Assembly (NCBI GenBank): GCA_015179025.1
Contig: WHUX01000026.1
Coordinates: 62,001-126,000 of the forward strand
Direction: 5' to 3'
Source of the DNA: Terfezia claveryi
Taxonomy: Eukaryota > Ascomycota > Pezizomycetes > Pezizales > Pezizaceae
Length of the DNA stretch: 64,000 nucleotides
In this document: piece after piece, positions 1 through 11,608 of the stretch
Layout of the letters: the number at the start of each line of letters is the position of its first letter
Numbering within the stretch: the first letter of the stretch is position 1
Notes under the pieces: model-generated
Seen by the model: the letters and a program-made list of their open reading frames with translations, nothing else
Databases searched by the model: none
Told to the model about the DNA's origin: nothing
Position numbers and translations under genes: made by a program

Positions 1-2678
1 GATAATGGTGGAGAGTATGTTAACAAAGATCTCGAACAGTTCTTTAAGTCAAAAAGCATTGTATATGAACTAACGCCCCCATACTCTTATGAATCTAATG
101 GTGTAGCTGAACACTTCAACCGAACTATATAGAACATGATGAAGGCTATGTTGATGAATATGGACAAAAGATTCTGGGCTGAAGCATACTCAACTTCGAC
201 CTACCTCCGAAATCGGTCACCTCATAGTGCTGTCAAAGGGAAGACTCCCTACAAGGTTTTTCACGGCAATAAACCTACCATCTCTCACCTTTAACCCTTT
301 GGCAAGGAATGTTATATACACATACTTGAGGAACGACGACCTGCAGGCAGTAAACTCCTACCACGGGCTGAGAAATTGGTTATACTAATAGCACAGCTAT
401 CTATAAGGTCCATGTATGTTCTAGAAAGCATACTTATATAGTTCGAGCACAAGATGTCATTTTCGGACTGAGTACAACTCCAGAAGGGGTACCTCCACCT
501 ACATCTAACTCAACTAATCTGTTATGGTTACCAACTATGAATACTACTTCTTCTCCTGCTTCTCGACTTGAAGTAATCCCATATACTAGCTCAGAATTCC
601 CAAACGAATATCTCTGGCAATAATGGTGTATATGAAATCCAAAACAAGTAGAAGAATGGTATATTAAGGGACACCCACTTGTACATAAAGCATGGTTCCC
701 TAGTATGACTCTTTCCCATCCAATTGAAACAACATCAGACACAACTACTTCCTCACCACCTATTTCTCCAACATCAACTGCAATGTTACCTTCTCCTCCA
801 CCAGCCCTTAGACCTATTTCCAAACCAACTCCACAAGTTCACTTACCTCCTCCACCTCAGAACTGAGATGAATACTCACCACTTACTTCTATACCTCAAG
901 ACTTCTGACAATCTTTACCCGATAACTCCAATGATGGAAACTTCACCTGAATCGTTAGTGGAAAAATAGTTAGACCTACAACCATTACTAAGGCAGGTCG
1001 AGCTGTTTTTAAACCAATCAAATTCGGAACTGCACAAGCTCCTATTGTTCCTATCATTGGTACAAAGATACAGTTTGATGGTCGTTCTAGATTAATCGGA
1101 GACTCACCTGAAGTCTTTGATAAGGATAACAAAGAAGATAAAGTATTGATAACTTTAGTCTTACATCATGATGATGAACCTCAAACCTTTAAACAGGCTG
1201 TTAATTCACCTGATGAAGAAAAATGAAGAAAGACTATGAACGATAAGTTGGAAGCTATAAAGGATCAAGATGTTTGGAAAGTGGTTTCAACACTATATGA
1301 TAGGAATATTATTGGAACCAAGTGGGTATTTAAGATTAAGTGAGATGCTAATAGGAATATCGATCAGTACAAAGCTCATCTAGTTGCTCAAAGTTTCTCT
1401 CAACAACCTGGCACAGACTTCAATGAAATCTTTTCTCCTGTTGTCCGATATGACTCTTTTCGCCTTCTTATCCCTTTATCTGCCCACTTTCAATGGGAAC
1501 CTCAACAAATGGATATCAAAGCAGCCTTTCTTTACGGCTCTTTGAATGAAATTATCTACATGCAACTCCCAGAAGGCACCCGGATTGACAGCATGTGTAC
1601 TAAACTTAACCGATTCATTTATGGATTAAAGCAGTCTCCTCGTCAGTAGTATGGCCGATTAACATCTTTCCTCCTAACAATAAGTTTCTCTGCTTGTGCC
1701 TTTGACCCCTGCGTCTTCGTCCATAAGTCTGGGACAATCATACTCACCCTTTATGTTGACGATATTACTTTATTCAGATATAAAGACTCAGCTATTATAA
1801 AGTCTACCAAACAGTTACTCAAACGAGAGTTTAAGTTAACTGATATGGGTAACTTAAATTGGCTTCTAGGAATTCGAATCGAGTACACTAAGTACATTAT
1901 CACACTATCCCAATTCTCCTATATTAACAAGATCCTCGAATGTTTCGGTATGATGGACTGCAATCCCATCATTCTTTCTCTTGACTCGAACCACATTCTT
2001 CGACAATACACAGATGAAGATGAGGTTACCAACATCTCCCTCTATCAACAAATCATTGGATCACTCATGTATGCAGTTATTGGTATATGTCCTGACCTGG
2101 CTTACTCTGTAACTCTTCTCTCACATTTCTCTCACAAACCATCGAAGGATCACCTTGGAGCATTTAAACGAGTCCTATGCTACTTTAAGGGTACTTGCGA
2201 TCTTACCTTGACCTACAAACTCGGACAACCTCTTTCACTCGAAGGATTCACTGATTCAGACTTTGCTGGATATCGTGACACACGACGGTCGACCTCAGGA
2301 TATATTTTCAAGCTTGCCTCTTGTACTATCTGCTGGAGATCACAAAAACAAAAATGCGTGATAACCTCCACTACTAAAACAGAATACATTGCTGGTTCAA
2401 TTGCTGCTAAACAATAAATTTAGCTTCAGAATGCACTAAGTGAGCTTTCTATAAAAGATATGCCTTCTGCCCTCTCTTGTGACAATAATGGCTCTATTGA
2501 CCTGTCTCATAATCCTCGAATCTCCGATAAGTCAAAGCATATTGATGTTGCTTATCACTTCGTCTGCGAACTTATTAACTCCAGCACTATCACGCTTTTG
2601 CATATTCCTAGTGAACACAATCCAGTGGACATATGCATAAAGGCCTTTCCTGGTCCACAGTTCTCTTATCTCAAATAG
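1..2678 (+). mobile_element. Ty1/copia retrotransposon, 3' part of pol, decayed and cut by the window edge
   Basis: The window opens inside a copia-type polyprotein. The first 330 bases translate to an integrase core end (DNGGEY, then PYSYESNGVAE). After a variable linker, bases about 1220-2420 encode reverse transcriptase: WVFKIK, QMDIKAAFLYG, YGLKQSPRQ, and the catalytic YVDD near 1757. RNase H follows (FTDSDFAG, TRRSTSGY, TEYIA), ending at the stop near 2678. The order integrase, RT, RNase H is that of Ty1/copia. The frame carries several stops, for example TAG in the integrase at about 129, TGA after FKIK near 1342, TAG near 1647 and stops around 2417. Each is explicable by a C-to-T or G-to-A transition. 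The element cannot make an active protein. The longest open piece is 1845-2417 (RT C-terminus plus RNase H). I could not identify an LTR with confidence; the repeat at 2895-3178 is a candidate. Confidence 0.93.
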
Positions 2679-2689
2679 TGTGCTCATCG

Positions 2690-2823
2690 GCTCGAGTCGA
2701 GGCGAGTTCTACTACTATTTTTCCTACTCGGTACCGACTCGCACCGACGCCCATTCTTCCGAAGCCAACTCGCCGCCAACTCGGCAACTACTCGGTGATC
2801 GACCGAGTCCTCGCCAAGAATTA
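2690..2823. repeat. GC-rich CTCGG-motif segment, counterpart of 18511-18655
   Basis: This stretch is built of variants of ACTCGGC / CTCGCC and ends in CTCGCCAAG at 2810-2818. A similar composition, beginning with the reverse complement CTTGGCGAG, lies at 18511, just outside the second copy of the direct repeat. The two are in inverted orientation. Only the terminal motif and the general composition match by eye, so they may be relatives of one small TIR element, or decayed flanks. No coding potential is seen. Confidence 0.4.
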
Positions 2824-2869
2824 GTTACCCATGTTTCACCTCGGTCTTAGTTTCGTGTTTTCTCCATTA

Positions 2870-2998
2870 TCTGTCACGGATCGCTCCTCCTGTCATGGAT
2901 CCGTCCTCCTATCACGGATCCGTCCTCCTGTCACAGATCCGTCCTCCTGTCACGGATTGCCCTGCCTGTCATGGATTCCTCCTCCTGTCACGGACTTG
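2870..2998 (+). repeat. TGTCACGGA minisatellite, array A
   Basis: About seven tandem units of 18-19 bp with consensus TGTCACGGATCCGTCCTCC. Unit variants are TCATGGA, TCACAGA and ATCACGGA, that is C-to-T or G-to-A at the only CpG of the core plus a flanking change. The same unit recurs at 18120-18230. The core recurs with other spacers at eight further places. Confidence 0.85.
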
Positions 2999-3178
2999 AA
3001 CTTTTCCTTCCCGCTCAATCCTTACCGCATTTCTCAACTGCATTCTACTAGTGGCTAACCTTCCGTCCATTCCCCCCTGTTTAATCTTACCCTGCCTTGC
3101 GTGCTAATGTGAATTACATTCGTTGATACCTCATCAATTTCTGCACACTCTGATTCTCATAAAACGAATCGCTTTAAT
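2895..3178 (+). repeat. 284-bp direct repeat, left copy (pair with 18120-18413)
   Basis: Bases 2895-3178, from inside array A to the tail GAATCGCTTTAAT, match 18120-18413 nearly throughout. Differences are scattered transitions plus a short insertion in the right copy near 18303-18320. The copies are about 15.2 kb apart in the same orientation. They could be solo LTRs or other pieces of one repeat family, the flanks of a larger insertion, or a segmental duplication. The left copy follows the copia pol end closely, so an LTR of that element is one reading. Confidence 0.8.
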
Positions 3179-3544
3179 TCTGCAAATATAGAAACCTAAA
3201 CTAACCGACAAATTCCCAATACTTATGTCTAAACAAATCTCAATATCCCAAGATCGAGGTAAAGTAATTCTCCGATCCCACTTATACCGCCCTCTCACAC
3301 AAAACCGGCCCTCCCATATACCATCAAAAAGAAAGCAAACTGAATCAAAAAGTAACTCCCAACAGAAATAGATAAAGAAATGTTGTCCATGAAATCCTCA
3401 AAACTCCAGCTGTCCCATATAACAACTAAAATAGCAAACCTAAATGAAGAAAGTACTCCCAACATAGAAAAGAAATTTTCCCTAGAACCTGCACTAATAC
3501 TTACCTACCAGTATACCCCATATGCTATCAACACCCCTACCCAC
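3179..3544. other. AT-rich spacer, no gene seen
   Basis: This is A-rich sequence between the direct repeat and the 3' end of the hAT element. Short open frames exist but show no domain and no codon structure. Confidence 0.5.
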
Positions 3545-4489
3545 TCATACTTTGTAGTTTCTACACTGCGTAGGTCGCAGTTTCTTCTGAAACCTGCTTG
3601 CCATCGACGGTGTCAGACTCATGGACTGTGATAAACGGTGCTTCCGGGCGCTTCGATGTGGAGTTGAAGGAGATGGTGTTACTGCTTGCCTGCACAATAG
3701 ACTTCGATGGAACGAGTTGGACATGCCTGATGTAGAATCTTCCGTGAAACTATACGATGGGCTGGCATTCTCGGACGCTAAATCTGCCAGGTCATTTAGG
3801 AGGTACTCGTCCATTATTCGGCTCCCAGCTACTTCCGTGTCACAATCTGTATCTGAATCTGTGTCCGTCTGTCCCTGAATGGTATCTAGGGACTGTGCTA
3901 CCATACGGCGGAGGAAGTCTGCATCATAGCTGAGGGCTTGTTTCTCCAGCATTACCTCACCTTCATCCAAATCAGCTATGCCTTCTTCTACATGTGCTGG
4001 TCTAATTTGTACCTCTGGGATGAAGTATTTCGCGTGTACAGTATCCCACGATTTGGTCAACATCAGCGCAGTTATTATCTGGTGACCCATTCTGTTGCAT
4101 CGGTACGGCAAAATATCTCGAGCACTGCTGAATATTCGCTCTACTGGGACAGATGTGAGTGGAATGCTCAATATGTCCCTTGCCATTCGTGCCAGCGTGG
4201 GATATTCATTAGCATGCACCTTCCACCAGGATAGAGGACATTTCTCATTCAGTGTTATTACCAGATTCGCCAGGTATCTCTTGATTTCTGGCACATCCTC
4301 CGATTGGCTTGTGGTACGCTCTTGTAGTCGACACATTATATAGGATTGTTCTCCATCATCCACTTGTATGTTATGAACCTGGGCTTCCGGCGCGTACTTG
4401 GCGTAATTATGTTCAAAATAATCTTCGAACTGAACCCTAAGAAGCGAATTTAGTAAGAATTATGTTTTTCTGTATATCACGGATGGTCT

Positions 4490-4535
4490 CCTGTCACGGA
4501 AAATGGTGTCACGGAAAATGGTGTCACAGAAAACA
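4490..4535 (+). repeat. TGTCACGGA minisatellite, array B (inside a hAT intron)
   Basis: Three units of 15 bp, TGTCACGGAAAATGG, the last with TCACAGA. The array lies between a GTAGGT donor and an ATACAG acceptor of the minus-strand transposase gene, antisense to it. Confidence 0.8.
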
Positions 4536-5237
4536 CATGGGCCAAAATAGTCATATGCTGATAGAATTCATACCTACTTGTAATACTCCGTGTATAAAAT
4601 ATAGTCCCCGTTCTGCTGTGTACCACTTGGATCTTAGACATTAAGATTTCCCCAGTCATTATACAAGGATAATTTCTTAGACGGATCAAGGATGGTTGCA
4701 AGGTTGTAGATGAGAGATTGTTTTTCGGTCCTAGAATAATACTTCTTGAAGATCTGCTGACATGCTTTTGTTACGGAGAGAAACCCTGGAGCCCAGGTAG
4801 GATTAGCTAGAAGTTTGCGTATACGTTTCCACTGTTTTTCTATGTGGTCGAAGATGTCATTGTAGATAAAGAACGCATTCTGTATGGTCATATGCTGCCC
4901 TGTAGAGATAGTATGAGTGTAATCCGATAAAGGTTTCAGGAAAATAGTAGCCTCCTGAACTTGGTTCCACTCTTCTTGACTCAACCATAATTCTGAGTAC
5001 TTGCTCTCTGTCGTAGATAGAGCGATCTATTGCTCAATGTACCACTGGAGCCTCAATACTCGTGTAAGCATTTCAAAGGTTGAGTTCCAGCGAGTTTTAA
5101 TGTCCTAGATGAGCCCCATGGGCGCACGGGAATCAGTTTGGAGTTCCTTGAATTGTGCCATGCATTGTGGGCTGGCTACTATAGCCATACAGAGCTCTCA
5201 AACCTAGACAAATGTTAGCAATAGGATTCCATGACGC

Positions 5238-5318
5238 GTATTAGCCTTTCGTGACATGTCTGCCATTCCGTGACATGTCCGCCATTCCGTGACATGTCCG
5301 CCATTCCATGACATCTTT
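5238..5318 (-). repeat. TGTCACGGA minisatellite, array C (inside a hAT intron)
   Basis: Four units of 20 bp, read on the minus strand as TGTCACGGAATGGCGGACA. The outer unit has TCATGGA. Donor GTAAGT, branch GCTAACA and acceptor TCTAG flank it, so it would be spliced out. Its orientation relative to the host gene is opposite to that of array B. Confidence 0.82.
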
Positions 5319-6673
5319 ATTGAGTAGCTCAGAAGATGACTTACTTTGCAAACAGATCGTGCGAATGTACCTGGAGCATAAATCTGCAGTGCTCTGACTG
5401 AAGACTCAATAGCAGGGGTGGATGAGGCAGTATCATCATTATCTGGGTTCGACCTAAGTTCTTTCATAAACTGGTTGCTTACTAGTGCAATCACATGTGC
5501 GAGGTAGGGAAGTCGGTATTGTTGGGGGTCCCATTTAGCACCGAATACATTGGCTTGTAAATGCTTAGCCAATGCCGCATTGACACTTGCGTTGTCCGAA
5601 ACGATGGCCAAGACTCGGTTCGAAATGCCATATTCCCGAATTAAATTCCCTAGCTGATTACCCAAGTGCATAGCATTATGAGCTTCTCTACCTAGGTACT
5701 GGAATCCAATTGTATGTTGGCACAGCTGCCAATCCTGGTCTATATAATGGAGTGTTGTACCCATGAATGCTAACTTGTTTGGAGAAGTCCAACAGTCTGT
5801 AGCGAAGTGGAGGAATGTATCTTCCGGAAGGCTATTTTGAAGCTTTGTTGAACTTCAGGGCATAGTGATGTATGCTCCGGCAAAGTGTTGTCGCACAAGG
5901 GTTATTAATCCCAGATCTAAGAAATTTCAGGAGATGCTGGAACTGCGGATGTTCGATGGTTCGGAAAGGTAAGTTTGTACCAATTACAGTTTTATGAGTT
6001 CATGTTTGAAGTGATCATCACTGAATTGCAATTCAGGAGATTGTACAACTGCAGGTGTTGTCTACTTGTAACGTGAGCCTATGCCCAATTATTGCAGGTA
6101 GGTACGAATTATATAATTACCTTCCCAAACAGGGTTGAAATGTCCTGATTCTTTCGCCCACTAGCAGAGCGGCACCTGCCCGAGCTGAAATAAGTTCTCA
6201 TATGTGTCGTACCCATATTAAAGGTACTAGGGTGTTGCAAGGTACCTTTGCAAGCTAAGCAAAATATAAATGGCTCACTGCTGTAAATCTTAGCCCCTTG
6301 TCCGAATTGGGCCCAGTGCGCTGCTTTTCGGAGCTTAGAATCCCATTGGGGTGGGTTAATATTATTACTTCTTAAATCTTTAGCCAGATTGTCATGGAGC
6401 TTGCCTGCCCACTCGGTCGTTTCCCACCATGCATTAAATGGCACAGATTGTTCGGCTTCCCACTGGAAAGCTGTCCCACCTAATATTCTGGTGAGAGTGG
6501 AAATCATTGGGCTCGATTGACGTACGGGCATACTTGGAGATAGAGACATGTTGGAGTATGGGGCTAGTAGTGCAAGTTCGTCTAGCTATTATATTCCTGG
6601 GAGTTGGCAATAATAGATTTGGAAGGGTAGTAGGGAAGAGAGGCCTATTTATTCACATTTTGAGAGCATTTGG

Positions 6674-6752
6674 AGTATGTCACAGATAACGTGTGCTTGT
6701 CACAGATAACGTGTGCTTGTCATGGATAACGTGTGCTTGTCACGAATTCTAT
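6674..6752 (+). repeat. TGTCACGGA minisatellite, array D
   Basis: Three full units of 20 bp (TGTCACAGATAACGTGTGCT) and a fourth partial one. Core variants are TCACAGA, TCATGGA and TCACGAA. It lies between the 5' end of the hAT gene and the 3' end of the next minus-strand gene remnant. Confidence 0.78.
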
Positions 6753-7954
6753 GGGAGACATTCACAAGGTACCTGCGGCGCTTTCCTTGATAACCCAAAC
6801 CTATCTATACATAAAATACGTCTGTCAATCATGCTGTAGCATATCAACAGCGCGCCAAACCCAATTCCAATCCAAGCGCGCGATCGTCCATTCATTCCAA
6901 AATGGATCTACAATGTCATCGTGAACATCATCTGAGTCCTCTGAGCTGTATAGTGAGAGCTCACTTCTAGGCTCAAAACATCCATCTGGCTCTAATATAT
7001 TGTCGGGGATATTGGTCAAATCTAGTTGGAGTATGCTGGATCTCAATGGCCAATCGGAGCTGTCTGTGAGTTGCAAAATCTCGAGAGGTCTAGATATAAT
7101 TAGCCTGCCGTGCTATCTATGTGTAAGGATTAGTAAGATACCTTCTTGAAGGCTGAAGCTAGACCTCTTGCCCACAACATAATACTGTTATCCTAGGTGG
7201 GGGATGCCATTGTACCGGTATATAGACAGGATGCCGATGATTCTGCTGTCAGGGATCCGGTAGGTTTGGGAGAGTATCTACAATAGGTATGTTAGCACTC
7301 CAATGTTTTAACGCAACAATTAACTTACTGATGGGTATCGACAATCTTCACATAAACCCCATGCCTCTCCCTCGCCAGTCAGGTAATGGTGGAAAAGGGT
7401 AATCCACAACAAATCATACATAGTATAGTCATCTAGGTAAAAGGGATCCCAAGTCGTCTCTGGACTCCTGTGGATACCCAAGGGGAGCAGTAAATCATAC
7501 TGATCAATCCAAATCCTCTCTAGAAGCTCCATGGCTACCACTCGGGATACAATCTTGTTGGGGTCAAATCAGTCCATAACAACTGTCTAGACTGGTATGT
7601 TACCATTTCCATTCCACATAGACTAAGGAACCGTCATAGCCCAGCAGTGTCTCTCTACTGCTCCCGGAACTCTTCGAAACCGAGTTCATCTTCTGGATTG
7701 TAATATACTGCCATATTTGTGTAGTAGTCTGGTTGGCACAATGCCTATTGTGAAGCTGATATGGTCGGTGAGAATTACAACCCTGATGAACTATATATAA
7801 GCAAAACTCCAGATGACAGTTCTGGAAAGAATCCCTAAATGGCAATGTCCTCTTTTGGTAGGTTGTCTAGTTACGTCTGATTCTGCCTTAGAATTAGTGG
7901 ACAAAAGTAGACTACCATACTCCGCAGGTAATACTAATTGTATCCGAAGGACCT

Positions 7955-8100
7955 GGCTCGCATTAGTTACGGGAAAGACCTACGTGACCTACCTGGGACA
8001 TGGCAAAAGATCCGTGACAACACATCTGTAACAAGACATCCATGACAAAATAAGCCATCCGTTACAACATAAAATATCCATAACAAAAAAAATAACTATG
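7955..8100 (-). repeat. TGTCACGGA minisatellite, array E, degenerate
   Basis: On the minus strand five cores can be read (TGTTATGGA, TGTAACGGA, TGTCATGGA, TGTTACAGA, TGTCACGGA) at irregular 14-22 bp spacing with unrelated spacers. This is the most diverged array. It lies between a GTAGCT donor near 8125 and a possible ACTAAT branch and GAGCCAG acceptor near 7955 of the minus-strand gene remnant, so it may be intronic too. Confidence 0.6.
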
Positions 8101-8199
8101 ACCACATAAGTTTAGCACAAGCTACCTTGCCCAAATGGAACTACCATCCTGATCTACTCCAGCCTGGTATCGAACCGCCATCTTCGTCCATAATAGTAC

Positions 8200-8740
8200 C
8201 ACATCTACGAAAGCGATGGGTCGATAGCATAATCTCCAGCGATTGACCGGTCAATGGGATGGACTGGTTATTGTCAACCTATGTAGTTGAGGTCAAGGCG
8301 CGTACTGATACACTTTGTTGTATACTATAAGAGTTAGTTTAGCTAGTAGAAGGTAGGCTGGGTGAAGCATTCTATCTGTCTCATGTGATAACGGTCAATG
8401 CATCTTCTTAAAAGCATCATTAATCCTGATATAGTCTAGTCGTTCACATCCCATCGACCCATCAATTGCTCTACTAGCAATAATGTCGTTCATCACTTGC
8501 AGAGGTATAGGTAGTCTGCTTGCATGAGCCTCCTTGTGAGGTACAATGGGTCAAGGGGTCCGGGTCAAGCCAAGCCAGTTCCGAAATAGGTAACACATAC
8601 TTAGGGATGTCTCAGGAAGTAACCAGAGATGTTTTGGGGCAGTAGCTTGGGCCAGGGTCTGCTGGGGCCAGATAAATTCCGCATGTCCCCACCTCCTACC
8701 ACTCGATTAACTTCCGTCCTCCATTATCTGCATCTCCCTA
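8200..8740. other. spacer, nothing recognised
   Basis: There are only short frames here, without domains, repeats or splice-linked coding blocks that I can support. Confidence 0.4.
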
Positions 8741-9207
8741 GCCTTTTATTATTCCGCATCAAGCCACCTCCTATCCTTTATTACTATACTACAAGAAAGT
8801 ATGCCAGCTAATTCGACTATCAGGCAAAGAGGTGAAATTTCAGGGTCAAGGTATGACTTCCATACTTTTTTGCTTGCCCCATATGATGTTACGTACATGT
8901 CCCGTGTTATTTGAGTAAGTGCGATAGCCATGTGGGCTTCTCCTATTTTTCACAGTTCCACTGAACAGATGACGATAATCGTTATTTTCCTGTTACCTTG
9001 AGCGGGTCATGTTTGAAGCGCATGGAAAACACATGTGCCACAAGGTCATGTAGTTCCTCCCGCTGGAAACTGATCTGCGATAAGGAACAGAAAAAGGATG
9101 TATAGTGGTATTGTATGGTAACTCACACTTGATTTGACACGGCATTACCGGCTTGCAGCTAATTCCTTTTTACCCAAACTTCTAGTGATTATCAAACCCA
9201 ATACCGA

Positions 9208-9765
9208 GTGCGAAATCAGTCACGTTGTCCAACGGTAGAGGTGCCAGCCACCCCTAGTGAAGCCGAAACTGAAGGAGATAATGAGAGGGGGGTTTTGCAG
9301 GAACTAGTGGTGGAGATGCAGGAGGACAATCCTGAGCTAAGGGTTGAAAACAAAGAGAATGAGAAGCCTCTCTTTGTTAGTCCAAGTTCCAGGCAATCCC
9401 CATACTCGCTATTTGAACATTCCCAACCTGAACAACCTTTCCCGTCATTTAACCCTCCCCCGTTATTAACCCAAGAAGGGCAAGGTGGTCTCAAGAGCGG
9501 TCATCCCGGCGACGCCATGTTCACAAACAAAAGCGATGGCAAAGGCAGCAGGAAGCAGGAGCCATGGAGGAGGTCGCTATGGAGGGAAGTTTTCCTATTG
9601 ACATTGGGCCAGGCTCTTCTGATTTTCATTTTGGCCCGATATCGTTCCATGTTAACCAAAATTAAACCACTAATATATTCATGTGTAGACTTGACTGCAG
9701 GTAAAATTCACAATGATGGGTACATGCATCGTAGTGATGCTAGTCACGTGCCCGTGTTCGGTTAA
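9208..9765 (+). CDS. hypothetical protein, 185 aa, possible C-terminal membrane segment
   Basis: An open frame of 186 codons with a real ATG. The first 100 residues are acidic and Pro/Ser-rich (VEVPATPSEAETEGDNER, NPPPLLTQEGQGG). A basic patch (KQEPWRRSLWREVF) then precedes one hydrophobic segment at about residues 128-145 (LLTLGQALLIFILA). I recognise no family. A GTAAAA donor follows the codons for DLTAG near 9701, so the last 20 residues may be intron read-through. Its neighbours are decayed TE sequences, so it may itself be a fragment of a mobile gene. Confidence 0.4.
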   Translation: MRNQSRCPTVEVPATPSEAETEGDNERGVLQELVVEMQEDNPELRVENKENEKPLFVSPSSRQSPYSLFEHSQPEQPFPSFNPPPLLTQEGQGGLKSGHPGDAMFTNKSDGKGSRKQEPWRRSLWREVFLLTLGQALLIFILARYRSMLTKIKPLIYSCVDLTAGKIHNDGYMHRSDASHVPVFG

Positions 9766-9939
9766 TGGCATCCAGGTTTGCTTGTAAACAAAGAATGAAT
9801 TCCTTTATTTGCACGAACAGAGGTTTTTGGTGGTCATCTTCCATTTATCTGCAAATTCCAAGGAATTGTCAGCGCTTTAATGGTGATTTCTATCTATATA
9901 ATCTACAGTGAAGATAACGAAGGGGTATGTGTTCCAAAG

Positions 9940-10020
9940 CCATGTCACGGAGGCCGTTACGGAGGATGTCACGGAGGCCGTCACGGAGGATGTCACAGAG
10001 GCTGTGACGGAGGTCGTGTC
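9940..10020 (+). repeat. TGTCACGGA minisatellite, array F
   Basis: About six units of 12-13 bp, TGTCACGGAGGCC / TGTCACGGAGGA, with TTACGGA and TCACAGA variants. It ends 25 bp before the LTR element. A short array of the same unit type (G) lies 90 bp beyond the element's other end, with about 70 bp of non-repeat sequence between them once the element is removed. Confidence 0.82.
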
Positions 10021-10045
10021 CAGAAATTTGAAGTCGAATGATAGT

Positions 10046-10322
10046 TGTTAGGGGCGAGCTAGCGATCATGGTGATATCTGTCGGAATATCGATATATAGA
10101 GTGCACGAAGGCATAATCACTTGCTCGGGCCTAACTGGGTGCATAATGTGTGAAGAATAATAGCTTCATTCAAAGTAACCCAGCGATACAAAACTTCGCT
10201 CGAGTCTTAGAGAACAAGAACTAGATACAAGAAGTGGGCCAATATTTAAGAAAGCGGGGCTGCCTTCAGGCCACCCACCATCGGGTGCCGCCGGTCATGC
10301 CTGCATAATCTCAGCCGTAACA
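10046..10322 (-). repeat. LTR, left copy (3' LTR of the minus-oriented element)
   Basis: 277 bp, TG...CA ends, preceded by ATAGT. Its partner is 11332-11608. Confidence 0.9.
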
Positions 10323-10940
10323 TTACTCCCCCTCTGCTAGAGGGCGTCCCGACCGACCAACTTCGCTCACCCTACCCCCTATACGTGCGCATGCATATTG
10401 GCAAGCAATTAGGGCACGGGGTCTCCACTCAGGATACAACATCATCCTGAGCCCACTAACCCACTCAGACATCACTGAGGACCTCGGGTTATACATCTGT
10501 GGAACAGAGCCTCAACATCTGGCAGCAAGGGCTTGTAAGGTAGCTCGGAAGGACGGGGTATTCTCTCAAACATCGTGGCGTCATGCCAGAACATAAACAT
10601 CTGTGGATCAACTGATCCGAGTATCTCAACATGAGGTGCAACATATATATGGATCGTAGATCCGGGGTAATCATGATAGGGGGGTATCCCACATGCCATT
10701 GCCGTTAAAAACCTCTGCGCGGCAAAACCCAGTGGGAAAAAGCCAACGTCACAGGAAAAGGTTCAATGCATGCTTTCCCAGCTATCCAACCCGACTTGCC
10801 TGTGCAAGGGGGGGGTCTTGTTCATTTGCATGCTCGGGGTGCTCGTTCGGGTCTTTAGCGCTCGCAGTGCTCGTTTGGGTCTTTAGCACTCAGAGTGCTA
10901 GCTTGAGTCTTCGCCCAAGGCGGGAGTCTTTGAGCTTATG

Positions 10941-11045
10941 AGCTCGTTCGGGGGCATGTAAGCTCGCTCGGTGGCTTGTAAGCTCGCTCGGTGGCTTGTA
11001 AGCTCGCTCGGAGGCTTGTAAGCTCGCTCGGAGGCTTGTAAGCTC
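10941..11045 (+). repeat. 20-bp tandem repeat inside the LTR element
   Basis: Five units of AGCTCGCTCGGNGGCTTGTA, with related GCTCGTTCGGGTCTTTAG blocks just upstream (from about 10828). It lies in the internal region of the short LTR element and has no coding sense. Confidence 0.85.
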
Positions 11046-11331
11046 GCTCGGCCTTATAGGCTCGTTCGGGGCCTTAGAAGCCTGGCTAGGAGCATGTCGC
11101 TTGACATCTAAGACTTAGCAGATCCGGAGATCTCAATATAGGATTAGTAGGTCATTTAGAACAAGCTAATAAGCATATAGGAGGGGGAAATAATTATTTC
11201 CGACGTCGCTCATATTAGCAAATAATCCAGCGACATCCCTTTAGCCATATTCCGGCTGTCCGACAGTGTAGGTAGCGAGGGAGGGGTGATTTGACCCAGA
11301 ATCACCGGTCCCTTTTGTCAAAGCGAAGTAA

Positions 11332-11608
11332 TGTTAGGGGTGAGCTAGCGATCACGGTGATATCTGTCGGAATATCGATATATAGAGTGCACGAAGGTAT
11401 AATCACTTGCTCGGGCCTAACTGGGTGCACAATGTGCGAAGAATAATAGCTTCATTCAAAGTAACCCAGCGATACAAAACTTCGCTCGAGTCTTAGAGAA
11501 CAAGAACTAGATACAAGAAGTAGGCCAATATATAAGAAAGCGGGGCTGCCTTCAGGCCACCCACCATCGGGTGCCGCCGGTCATGCCTGCATAATCTCAG
11601 CCGTAACA
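11332..11608 (-). repeat. LTR, right copy (5' LTR of the minus-oriented element)
   Basis: 277 bp, same termini, followed by the target duplication ATAGT at 11609-11613. Confidence 0.9.

Larger units (their letters stand above)
3545..6549 (-). mobile_element. hAT-superfamily transposase gene, decayed, with introns
   Basis: Four coding blocks on the minus strand form one hAT transposase. Block 6549-6109 is the N-terminal part, with a BED-finger-like stretch (FCLACKGTLQHPS, then HMRTYF). Block about 5860-5340 has the catalytic-core start (WTSPNKLAFMGTTLHYID, then AIVSDNASVNAALA). Block about 5200-4634 includes TRWNSTFEMLTR and IYNLATILDPSKK. Block 4363-3545 has the C-terminal dimerisation domain (PTLARMARDILSIP, then SVPVERIFSSARDI) followed by an acidic Ser-rich tail. 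Two in-frame TAG codons lie in the third block upstream of 4984, so the gene is dead. Introns can be placed. One has donor GTAAGT after VCK near 5347 and branch GCTAACA with acceptor CTAG near 5205. The other has donor GTAGGT near 4578 and acceptor ATACAG near 4463. Both contain TGTCACGGA-type arrays. Terminal inverted repeats and the 8-bp target duplication were not found. Confidence 0.88.
6825..9130 (-). pseudogene. unrecognised multi-exon gene remnant
   Basis: Several minus-strand blocks are open across intron-like gaps and may be one gene. A block near 9080-9010 (start QREELHDLVAHVF) ends at a GTAACA donor. A block about 8940-8750 contains MAIALTQITRDMY. A block near 8200-8105 ends at a GTAGCT donor. 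A block near 7955-7800 contains QLVLPAEYGSLLLS. A block 7560-7325 contains PLGIHRSPETTWDPF and ends at a GTAAGT donor; it continues after branch GCTAACA and acceptor TTGTAG near 7277 as TYRIPDSRIIGIL. A TAA follows at about 7190, in a frame that stays open beyond it. The last block is acidic and ends at 6825. I recognise no family. The single-gene model is inference. Confidence 0.4.
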
